A stretch of DNA of 64,000 bases from the NCBI GenBank assembly GCA_002803225.1, contig NXFV01000318.1:1-64000 (forward strand), in the 5' to 3' direction. The stretch comes from Gamarada debralockiae. Taxonomy: Eukaryota; Ascomycota; Leotiomycetes; Helotiales; Hyphodiscaceae. Position numbers and translations under genes: made by a program. The notes under the pieces were generated by a model that searched no databases, was not told where the DNA came from, and was given only the letters and a program-made list of their open reading frames with translations. How positions within the stretch are numbered: position 1 is the first letter of the stretch; each line of letters starts with the position of its first letter. Positions 22,405-31,858 of the stretch are shown here, one piece after another.

Positions 22405-23147
22405 TATAGAAAGGGAACGATTGTGTTAACTCTTAAATTAGTTCTTCGTTTGCTACTTCCGCGAGCGCTGAAGTATCAGGGACTAGGTACTGTTAGGACA
22501 TTCTTAGATTTCTGTTCTTGAGCGTTTATATCAGCATCATTAGCCGCATATTGTGCTATCCACGATAATGACAATTGTTGACAAGATATATTTAGGGCCT
22601 TTGAGAATAGACAGGGCGGGTAGCACTACCATATTGCCCTGCTATAAACTATACTAACACCAACAATTTTCTTAATATCGCCCATTGATTGAGGAAAGGT
22701 TAGTGGTATATAGTGGCCGGCATCACAAGGAGTATCAGAGTAGTAGGAATATCAAGGTCATCCATCGATATTTACCCGGGGAGGTAGGAGAGTTATTGGG
22801 GTATTATTTGTAGTTAGTTTTACTAATTTTTGGCAGAAGTTGCAGTTCCAAGTAACAGGGCGTGATTGTCCTAGCCCCATTTTGTAGGGAGATAGTGAGA
22901 AGCAATAGCACTCGTAGTGGAGGGGACCAAAGCGGAAGCAGAAGCAGTTCTAGCAGATAGATGATGTCCTTGGAAACAGTTGAAGGGAGAGGACCTAGGA
23001 GACAATGAAAGACGTCGGGGCGGGGTCGGAAGATTTTGAGGAGACGTGGCCATGAGGCAATGTGGATGGGCTGAATATTAGCGCATAGGCAGTATTTTTT
23101 GGCCAAGTCGCGCCGGTATTATTAAGAGGATCAGTTTGGAGGGGCAT
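22405..23147. other. Intergenic, nothing recognisable
   Basis: No supported gene. A minus-strand 100-aa ORF at 22804-23106 is Leu/Pro-rich and looks like chance. Confidence 0.4.
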
Positions 23148-23718
23148 CTATCCATCCTGTGTAATAGCTAGAGGTAGCTGAGGGCAACAGGAGAGATCAC
23201 AATATGTCAAAATTGTAGTCAGAAGCGAGCGACGCAAGGGTTGTATAGCTCTCGTTACATCCTGTGGCGCAAAGAATGCAGTCGTCCGTCCACGGACAAT
23301 GAAAAATCGACACCCTCTATCACCAGTCGACTTCCTCCAAGTCCCATCACAAGTCTTCATGTGAGATCTTAGGTCATAAGAAATGTTCTCCCCATTCTGC
23401 ACAGCAAATTGGGAGCTGCTAGTGTTCAGATATCCTGCAAAGAAAGGTCATTAACGAGTCAACGGCGAGAAGAGAATTGGAAGAAGCTTACGATGTTGGA
23501 TTGACGCCATTCTCATCAGCATCATTGGAATCGGAAATCACAACCACTTCATTCTCCTGTACATCGAATTATCTCATTAACAGGTCAACGGTGAGAAGAG
23601 GAATCGGGGGCAGCTTACCTTGTCGGATTCACCCTGCTCAGAAGCATTGCCAGCGTCAGTGCCCACCCCGTAAGACGATTGGCCACAAAACAGAAAAGAG
23701 TCCCCGAATGAATCCTGC
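23148..23718 (-). other. Exon-like tail with two near-identical introns downstream of the trypsin-like gene
   Basis: Beyond the stop at 23719 the minus strand keeps an open frame that passes two good introns: A = 23618..23557 (62 nt) and B = 23491..23435 (57 nt), both GTAAGCT...CAG. The 65-nt exon between them is open in only one frame. It encodes ENEVVVISDSNDADENG, a shape like a SUMO-interaction motif (hydrophobic core plus acidic run), and the spliced frame stops soon after intron B. A further 84-codon open stretch continues to 23148 in a different frame. This may be an alternative C-terminus, a spliced 3' UTR or the lost tail of a frameshifted gene. No splice was found that joins it cleanly to the main ORF. 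Confidence 0.5.
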
Positions 23719-25167
23719 CTAATAACATTCCCATTCATCATCAATGAGCTTGTCCAAATGTGGCGAGAAGCAAAAACCACTGTCACCAATGCCATGGAAG
23801 AATCCCGCAACAGCACCATCACTCTCATGAACGATTGGTGCACCACATATGCCATCCCTAATATCCCGAGCTCCTCCAGTTGGTGCAAGTCCATACCACA
23901 CGCTTGCTGGTTGAAACTCGGAGAACCAAGTCACCTTATCATCGGCATTCCTCGCAAATCTGACACCAGCAAACTTCATTGCAATTATTCCCGTTGTACA
24001 GCCATCACAGAAGAACCATTCTCGATCCATCCCAATAGCATCGCCGATTAAAAGTTTAGTGGGCATCGGAGACTCAAAAACCATTGTGTTGCTGAAGATG
24101 ACTCCTGGCGTGATCTTTGCTAAGGCCAAGTCTTGGTCAGGGTATCTTGTTGTAATTTCTGCGATTTGAGTGCCAGAAACGATGTCTGGATGGTAGACAT
24201 GGTCGCCGTCTTCGAAAGAGTGCTGTGCTAGTGTCATGCGAACTTCGGTGCCTTTCTTGATTCGAATGCCAGCGCTGGAGAATTTGGTATGTCCCGCAAC
24301 TCGAATACCTGGACCCAACACTCCTTCGTCGACGTTTCTGTAGTTTGTCATGTCGCCAAAGATGCTTGGGACTTTCTGGGAGAAAGGAGACATCTCTCGC
24401 TTCCGAGCCAAGGGAAGTTTTGTGTCCCAGAAAGCTGCGTCTCCAACATTGTGATGATAGCTAACAGACCATCCTCCAACACGAGAAGGCAATGATGCTT
24501 TTGCATAAATACGGCCATTATTTGCAAGCTCGATGATCAAATCCCGAAAGACAAAATTCATTGCGATTATCGAGCACTGAGATTTCAAGATGTTGAAGAT
24601 TAATTCTGCTTCTTGTCGAGTGGGTGGTGTCCAAGGCTTGGCTTGTAGAAGATGAGAGATCGGATCAGGCATGCTGATGAGGCTAGGGTTGACGTAGGTG
24701 AGGGCATTGGCTCGAGGCATTCCAGGACGATAGCCACTTTTGAAGGTTGCTTCGGAAATGAAGATGACTGGAGCACCTCCAATTGTCAAGGTAATCTTTC
24801 CATCGTGATTTGGAAGGGAAGGGTGGTCTGTTGCGACTATCCAGAAGGGTTGGATCCAGTCGATGTTGCGCGCCTTGTAGGTATGTGCAACCCAGAGAAA
24901 GTTTGGCTTGAGTGGAATGTAGCTGCCTTTCTCATCGCTCCATATATCGAATGGCGCAATATCGAGACAGTGGCGAGAGCCCATGCGCTTCTCAACAGTG
25001 AAGGTGGATGGTTGTTGTATGGCATTGGAAGCTGAAGTGGTGGGATCTCGGGGGGTAGGATGGGCGTGGGTGTTGGTCCCGGAGCCACTGTGGAAGAAAT
25101 TGAGATACTGCGTCCTCTCCTTCAGCAATCTGACTTCTGGAGATTTCCTGACAGTTGTGGTCGACAT
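23719..25167 (-). CDS. Trypsin-fold peptidase-like protein with Cys at the nucleophile position
   Basis: A single-exon 482-aa minus-strand ORF with a proper ATG. The C-terminal half has the order of a chymotrypsin-type domain: GTEVRMTLAQHSFED (His316, compare TAAHC), then DQDLALAKI (Asp346, compare DIALL), then RDGICGAPIV and AVAGFFHG (Cys441 where GDSGGP has Ser). The N-terminal 270 residues have no recognised domain. No signal peptide, so probably intracellular. I infer a peptidase-like fold; with Cys it could be a cysteine-nucleophile enzyme like 3C-type proteases or an inactive scaffold. Similar proteins of unknown function occur in fungi as far as I recall, but the assignment rests on motifs only. 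The C-terminus GFCFSPHLDKLIDDEW looks complete. Confidence 0.6.
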   Translation of the reverse strand: MSTTTVRKSPEVRLLKERTQYLNFFHSGSGTNTHAHPTPRDPTTSASNAIQQPSTFTVEKRMGSRHCLDIAPFDIWSDEKGSYIPLKPNFLWVAHTYKARNIDWIQPFWIVATDHPSLPNHDGKITLTIGGAPVIFISEATFKSGYRPGMPRANALTYVNPSLISMPDPISHLLQAKPWTPPTRQEAELIFNILKSQCSIIAMNFVFRDLIIELANNGRIYAKASLPSRVGGWSVSYHHNVGDAAFWDTKLPLARKREMSPFSQKVPSIFGDMTNYRNVDEGVLGPGIRVAGHTKFSSAGIRIKKGTEVRMTLAQHSFEDGDHVYHPDIVSGTQIAEITTRYPDQDLALAKITPGVIFSNTMVFESPMPTKLLIGDAIGMDREWFFCDGCTTGIIAMKFAGVRFARNADDKVTWFSEFQPASVWYGLAPTGGARDIRDGICGAPIVHESDGAVAGFFHGIGDSGFCFSPHLDKLIDDEWECY

Positions 25168-28100
25168 GATGTATGGGATGTGCGGACAGGTCTTGGAAGA
25201 TGAGAATCTGATAGACGTTGGAGAGGAAGTTTGTATGTGTTGATGGTGTTGCAGGCGACTGCTCTGTTTGAGATGTTTGGATGGAAAAGAAGAATCGAGT
25301 CGGGAAAGAATCCTGAGAGTCTAAGTAGAGTATTGCTGAACTTAAGGTTGGTCAGTCGAAATCGAAATTCCGGAATGCGGTTTGCGGTTTGCGCAATTTA
25401 ACTTGCCTCTAAGGAAAGAAGGTGAGTACCAAAAAGGAAAGTCTCGCTTCTTGTCGATGAGCCAATGATGACGTTAGCGACTTTGTCGGTTTTACGCACG
25501 TTTCCATATCCCGGGTAGAACGAAGAAATCATCATCCATGGGATTTGATTATTTTTGGGGTTTCATCCACGCATCAGGGATGGGGATGAGTGGAGCGCAG
25601 GTGTACAAGGAGGAGGTGCAGGATACATAAATTACGCGGCGGAAGTGATTACGGAAGGTGAATATCTAAGGAGAGATGTTTGTTAGAGAGTAAGGAGCTC
25701 TGAGGCCCCATATTAGCTGTGTTGGGGACCAGGTTGGGAAGACTATGGCCTTGTAAATCCCAGGGCATTTTGCTATTAAGCACTGAAGAAATTTTGGACT
25801 CTTTTCGCAACTCAATATTTAAAAAGGATAAGATAGATTTGGTTTTCGGAAGCCTGAAAAGGAGCCTGAACGCCCAAACTAGTGTCGGCAGGCTCATAAA
25901 GTTCAGGCACAACCGTGGTCATCTCAGGGCCATATGGAGAGATTTCAGCAAATTAGCATTTTTGTGAAGTGGGATCCGATTATTCCCAGAGCCAGCCGTT
26001 AGCATAGTTTAGGACATTTTCGGTCCGAATTTACGCCGTTAAATAGCACTCGGAATTCTGTCCCTAGATGAAGCGCTTAAGAAGCAGATTCGAAAGCGCA
26101 GGCCATGAGTTCGTCCAACTTGTAGATCGCAACCCCGCACGGAGGAAATTGCGAACATCTTGAGGTCCATACCTGAGCAGCCTCCGTGGGTACCAACCCA
26201 CGAGGAAGAGTGGAGAATGGCCCAGACGGAGATGATGGTATGTTGTAAGTTGTCGTTGTCGGATAATGATGATGAGGATTTATTATGACTAAGTGGGCCG
26301 CCGCAAGTGTGGTCTGGAATGAATGCTGGGTCATTCCAGGAGAGAAGGAAGGTGTCACGAATCCAAATTCAGGGCTGGAAGGCAAGGTAGGATAGATTCA
26401 ATTACGACTATTCAAAGCTAAGAAAAGAAGGTTCAGAGCTCCCTAGGCTTATACAGATATCTAATCAACACACTAGCTACTGTTGCATTGCTTAGCAGCC
26501 GCCGTGAAGTGCCTCAACGATACCGTCAGCGCGTTGTCCTTCTCCCAACGCTTGTCATCAAGGAAGAGTCACCTGCGATCGAGTCCTTTCCACTCATCTG
26601 CAAGAAGACTTAGTGCATATTTTTTTTTTTTGACAGCACGGAGAAGACTTTCTCTTGGCTAGCGAAGATAATAGACCACGTTGAGAGGCACTTGGCTTTA
26701 GAACCAGTAGAAACAGTGGCCTGCTGATATCCAGTATGTAAAGCGGCAGGGTTGGTTCTCAACAACGTGGATCATTTCAAGAATCACGTTGCGAGGGTCC
26801 ACGGCATCACGCTTCGGGAACCCCGGTATGTAGACTCGAGATATTAGGAACGCACTACCGTATAGGACTAGGCCGCTGATTCCGGGAGAGGCGTTCGTGG
26901 ATTACAGAGAGCAGCTAAATGATTTTTATCCTTTCTTTGCATTCCGTTTTTTAATTCTTTTATATATCGAGCCGCATATTCCCTCGCTGCGTCTTGCAGA
27001 TAAGGGCAATAGAGTTTAGTGACTGGGTTTACAGAGTCCGGCGTTGAAGAGGCTGATGTGCTTTGGACTTGTTTGCTTTGTGTTATTAAAGGAGAGATAT
27101 AAGAGTCACAAAATAGAACAAATCATGGGCAATACAGTCGAGATAACTACTGCCACTACGAGGGCGGCCTTCGTCAATAGGTTTCTAAATATTTCCAAGC
27201 AGCTTCGCCCCATTGTCTCTGCCATCTGACATCCCCCTATCTTACGCGCTCCCATCCGGCAGGCCCCGCCTGGCTAGATGGAAATTCGACCGTAGGGAGG
27301 AGTGGTGTTCGCACATTTGGCTGAGTTGTAGGCATTGCTCCATTGCGAAGCAAATGCACCGAAGTCCTCTCCGCAGGCTCTCTTTGCTACCACGCAAGCG
27401 GATCGACTGTATAGCTGTTGTGTGCCCCAGCCCGTGCTTTCCCTTGCGCTGCCGATGCTTCTGGAAGTGTCGAAATGACAGTTGGTAAGGGGGTACGAGC
27501 GTGGAATTTGGCCAAGTACCTGACAGAAGTAACTTAGCAAGCCATTCTCTTAAATAGATGATCAATATACCAGTAGTTCTAGCAGAGTAAAGCTCATCTC
27601 TTACAACTACGATGTCTGAATGATGAATGCGAAGTCAAACGTTCACGTTCTCGAGGTTTCCAGTGGACCACTTCCCGCCGTGCCCATACCTGTGGACTTG
27701 CTGACGGCCGAGACTCGACGCCGGTATAAGCATGGCTGGCGTAAGACACCTACTAAAATAGTGCGCTCTTGGATTGAGTGTCTCTTCTGCTGGTATAATT
27801 GACATTCGTCAATACCATAAATTTGGAATAGACAACGGCTGACGGAGTATCGTTCTACTACTTGGAAACACATGGTATTTCATAGGAAGAAGAGTTGAAC
27901 TTAATATCACGACTTAAAATTGCTCAGAGCTTAATTGACTTGTACGAGGAAGGAGCTACTACGTACGGCGGCTGTGTGCTAAGGGGGGGAATGGCTTATT
28001 ACATAATGCTACCGATCATCCGCAGCGCTTTACAACGTCATATGCCAAAGTCTTGACCAACCCCCCTGGAAATTCTCTGTTCGGCTTTCGGAGGAACCTA

Positions 28101-29442
28101 CGGATTCCTCTCAAAAACCAAAATCCTCCTTATGATGTGTATCATAGGCCCCTAAGGAGACAGCCCGGTCTATTTGTCTTTCTCCCGGGCCCATATCAAC
28201 TATCAGCTAACAATTTTCTTTTCGAATGTCATTTTGTGGTCCGCAATTTCGACCCATGTTTGAGTCGCCCACCCTGACGAGACCAAGTTTAATAAGAAAT
28301 GGGTAAATACTCAAGACCGAGAAGCCCAACTGGCATCCTATCGTCACCCCAGCTTACTTAAATAACTATTTTCACAATAGTTAATATGATGGCATTATAG
28401 GAAATCGTACTCTGTAGCAACTGACATGTGGTCTGCTTACAGAAGATGTGTCTATCGAATCGCCGTTTCTTCCACCTGTCTCTTGGTCGGCCTTGTTCAC
28501 AATAGTATTGAAGATTTCAAATCGCGGTGATGAAGCCAAATGGAATCTTTCCTGATAGCCTATACTATACATATTAATATTCCTTCTGTTCTCTCTTTCC
28601 CACATCCAGTATCACATATGCCGAGTTATAATAGCATGTAGGATGGAGAACCTAGAAAGCTCTAACCTGATTGTGTTAAGAGCACTTAGCTTTCTCATCA
28701 GCGCATTGATATTATAAGAATCTTTATGTTTCAAGTGGTTATTCTGTTCTATGTATCTGGGTACTGACTGTGTATCTGGGTACTGACTGGCAAATGGGGT
28801 GTTCCCTAACTACTCCGACCCATTCCTGATCACTAGGCGCAAGCTCAAAACCAAGGGCGGAGTCATGAATGATGCAATGTAGAGCATTAATGATCACAGT
28901 AGGGCTGAATTCTCATCTACAATAGCTAATCCTTCGGCTGTGGTATACACCGACAACAAATCGCGGCCGCTACGAGCTCTGATTAGAACCCGGTACGATT
29001 TTCCCGTTTCAGAAATCTCACCGGAGAGGCGAAAACGTCTAATCATTCGGTACTTGCAAGAATAAAATTGGTTCTAGAAAAGTGTGGTCAGCACTACTAA
29101 ACCCACAACCCTGTGGCTGATGCTGAGCCACATCACCCTGCTAGTCAGACTCTCCACGCCATGATTAAACATATTCAGGCTGTTAATTGCTGGACACTCT
29201 ATCTTAAGAAGGATTTGCCTTTGCTGGTCGCCATACAACGGGTTACACGCACGCGAAGGCAGACTGACGTAAGCGCCGACGGCGGTAGTATACCTCCGCT
29301 AAATTAAATCCAAGTACATCGTTCTGACTGTGTCATGAACTTTGCCAGGCTTCTTTTTACCCTTTTTAGAAAAGACTCCATATGCGAAGAGGCTCAGTAT
29401 TTCGAGTAAAGATGTTGAAGTTATTGAGATACAAGACTTGTG
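25168..29442. other. Gene-poor 4.3-kb stretch
   Basis: Only short ORFs without domains. Noted items: a T-tract near 26619; a perfect 19-bp tandem pair (TGTATCTGGGTACTGACTG) at about 28751-28788; a minus-strand 102-aa Pro/His-rich ORF at 26077-26385 that I cannot support. The distance to the neighbours suggests repeat-derived or degenerate DNA, but I recognise no element. Confidence 0.4.
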
Positions 29443-29450
29443 TATATAAA
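29443..29450 (+). promoter_or_regulatory. TATA box of the secreted-protein gene
   Basis: TATATAAA lies 133 bp before the start codon, followed by C/T- and A-rich leader sequence. The position and match are typical of strongly regulated fungal promoters. Confidence 0.55.
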
Positions 29451-29582
29451 TCAAGAGGAAGTCCTTTTCATCATCAGCTCACAACATCTTCTCAATACTA
29501 TTCCTAGCACACCTTAATTTAAATCAATCTTCAATCTCTTCATATCTTTATCGTTCCTAATCGGTATCAATTCAGAATCACC

Positions 29583-30209
29583 ATGAAGGCCTCAACTATC
29601 ACCGCAATCCTCGCCTTCACGGCAATGGCTCTCTCAGCACCCACAAAATCCTATACCCATTCTTCTATCACCCCACGCTCTATCTTCAGCAAACGCTCCG
29701 TCCAGGACGCACTCAACGACTGCAACTCTAACTCTCCGAATCCTGGCCTTTGCCAACAGGTTGTAACAGCCATTGACGGCTGGGACAATTCAGTCAACAC
29801 AGTCAACAACTTCCTCAACATCGCCAACGGCCTCTCCGGCCAAGATCTCACCAACAACGAATTCACTGCTCTCAATGCAGCAAACGCAGAGCCTGGATTC
29901 CTCAATACCCTGATGAATACTCCTGGTCTTAGCCAGGCAGGTGTAGATGCTGCCAACACTCTGATGCAGGTGTTCCCAGGTGTTCCTCAGAACTTGGTCG
30001 AATTGACCAACTCAGAGATCCTTGTTTCAGATGCGGTGAATAATATCAACACCTTGAGATGTTCTTCCCCAGGTGATTCAAACATCCTCGAGAACATTGG
30101 GACACTTTGGGTGGAGTCTGCTGCTGCGGCTGGAGCTGATACTCCGGGTACCCCCCTTGGTCCCAATTTCTGTCCTAAGTCACCAAACAGTGGGGATGGC
30201 TATAACTAG
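29583..30209 (+). CDS. Small secreted protein, four cysteines
   Basis: A single-exon 208-aa ORF; the start lies in CACCATGA. A signal peptide at residues 1-18 (ITAILAFTAMALSA) is followed by a short pro-segment ending in Lys37-Arg38, a likely Kex2 site. The mature protein has four Cys (47, 57, 160, 197), consistent with two disulfides. It is rich in Asn/Gly/Ser/Ala and has helical-looking stretches such as VDAANTLMQVF. No known domain recognised. Secreted proteins of this size are often cell-surface or host/substrate-interaction proteins, but I do not assign effector function. It stands alone, with a TATA box upstream and a gene-poor region on its left. Confidence 0.75.
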   Translation: MKASTITAILAFTAMALSAPTKSYTHSSITPRSIFSKRSVQDALNDCNSNSPNPGLCQQVVTAIDGWDNSVNTVNNFLNIANGLSGQDLTNNEFTALNAANAEPGFLNTLMNTPGLSQAGVDAANTLMQVFPGVPQNLVELTNSEILVSDAVNNINTLRCSSPGDSNILENIGTLWVESAAAAGADTPGTPLGPNFCPKSPNSGDGYN

Positions 30210-31554
30210 AGCTACTTTCTCTTTGGCTCTGGAAGAATGGTAGCGTTAGATGGAAAGGCGATAGTTTCGGACAGGATTGGGCATTTCTTGCTGCATTGCG
30301 CAATACTACACTCTTTTTGGTTTTGGAGATATTGAGTAATGTTTTACGCTCATTATACAGGACTTGGACTTTGGTTATTAAGGTTTCGCTATTATATTTA
30401 AGAGAATGCATCATTATTTTGATATGTTTCATGAGCTTTAGAAGCGTCGCAGCTTTTTGGGCGATTAGAAGTTTGAGCTACCCATATGCCCATACAGACA
30501 GCTCGGTATAAGTGTATTGAGTCGCGCCTGAGGATCGCACGGTATTCCTCTTCCTCGCGAGGATATCAAGTGTTTCTCAGCCGCACACCTAACCAGCTGG
30601 CTTCTCGGTCACCTGACCACCAAGAACCGACCCCTTTTTCTTGCATGAACAACTCTGTCGCTTAAATCCAAAAGGATTTCGCACTCGACTGCCTTGAGAT
30701 ATCGTCAACGACATAAGGGAAGGCTGTACACGCTGTCGATGCACGTTGCTAATGCGAGTGGAGGGTGTATTAGGAAGGAATATGCTGGCCGCCCACTGCC
30801 GACTGCCTAAGGAGCCCACTGCCTTGCCGATGCCTCAAGAGTCTACCGCCGATGCCGGAGAAACAGATTTTGTACTCGACATCTCGAAATGCAAAAGATT
30901 TTGCATTCGAGGCATACGTCCAAAGTCTTTTACATTCGAATGTCACTCATCCAAAACACCCCCCGTTAGTCTGCATTCGGCATTGGAAAGCGTCCTCCTG
31001 CTGATCTCTGCCAGTCCCGGACAAGCTTGAGGGAGATTATTTCCTCTGAGCTAGAGACGGATGGGTTCCTGCAGTCTGCAAGTAAGACGGTTGAGCTTCC
31101 ATTGGAAAACGTCTTCCTGCTGATCTCCGCCAATCCTGCCTTCCCGAGACAAATTGTCTGATGAGGTGCTTTCAAGACGGGGTTCTTCCATGGTGTTCCC
31201 AGCCTCCTGATGAAGTGTTGGGTCGGGGGAAAATATTGCAACTGGCTTTCAGCAACCCCAGCCGCGCGGGGTCGCCTCGGCTCGCCTCGCGTTGCAGATT
31301 TCTCCATTCCTATTGGCCAGTGGTTCTGCTACTCAAACATCCCAACAACCTTAAAAAGACATCTAACACCGTTCAACAAACACGACCATATTCGTATTGC
31401 CAATTCATAATCTATAGCCACAGCCAAGAGCATTTTAATCGAGAACGCCTATTTGCCTCTCTACGGCCGCCGAAAGGGCATACACAGCCCCTCAGTATAT
31501 CTTCGCGACCGCGAATCTCTAACAGCGCTTTCAGGGTGTGCTCGTCGGGCCATC
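30210..31554. other. Intergenic with dyad symmetries and an imperfect 119-bp-spaced repeat
   Basis: 30883-30911 is a near-perfect palindrome (CTCGAAATGCAAAA/TTTTGCATTCGAG). 30932-30943 is a perfect one (ACATTCGAATGT). CATTGGAAAGCGTCCTCC at 30981 recurs imperfectly at 31100, as does the following CTGCTGATCTC stretch. No supported gene. Confidence 0.45.
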
Positions 31555-31688
31555 TGTCGGATGCGAGAGAAGGTTAAAGACTCGATTGAGCTCTAAAAGA
31601 GAGCGAGGAGAAAAGAGAGAGCTATATACAGGGGGAAATGAGGTGTGGGGTCTTAGCGTAGTAGCCTAAGGCACCAATCCATCTGACA
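31555..31688. mobile_element. Solo LTR, Ty1/copia-like (134 bp)
   Basis: Ends TGTCGGATG...CATCTGACA (8 of 9 bases inverted), with a perfect 5-bp target-site duplication CCATC on both sides (31550-31554 and 31689-31693). It contains TATATA in the middle. No internal region, so it is the footprint of LTR-LTR recombination. The minus-strand start TGTCAGATGG resembles the LTR at 821. Confidence 0.85.
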
Positions 31689-31858
31689 CCATCATGGAAG
31701 GAAAGCCTGCGCCCCCTCAAGGATCTAGCTCACAAGATCCCAAGGTTGACAGCGACAAGCTCGAATTTATAAGTATTTGTGCTTGCAATGTTGGCTGTTT
31801 GAAATTTTGAGATATTTGGGATCGCGATGCTGTGCGTTCGTAGAAGCTCCTTAAAAAA

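Noticed and set aside
28751..28788. 19-bp tandem pair as a minisatellite
   Set aside because: Only two copies; too short to call a repeat locus.
28053..29307. Biosynthetic gene cluster near the BBE-like oxidase
   Set aside because: No PKS, NRPS, terpene cyclase or P450 within the window; the oxidase is next to housekeeping genes.
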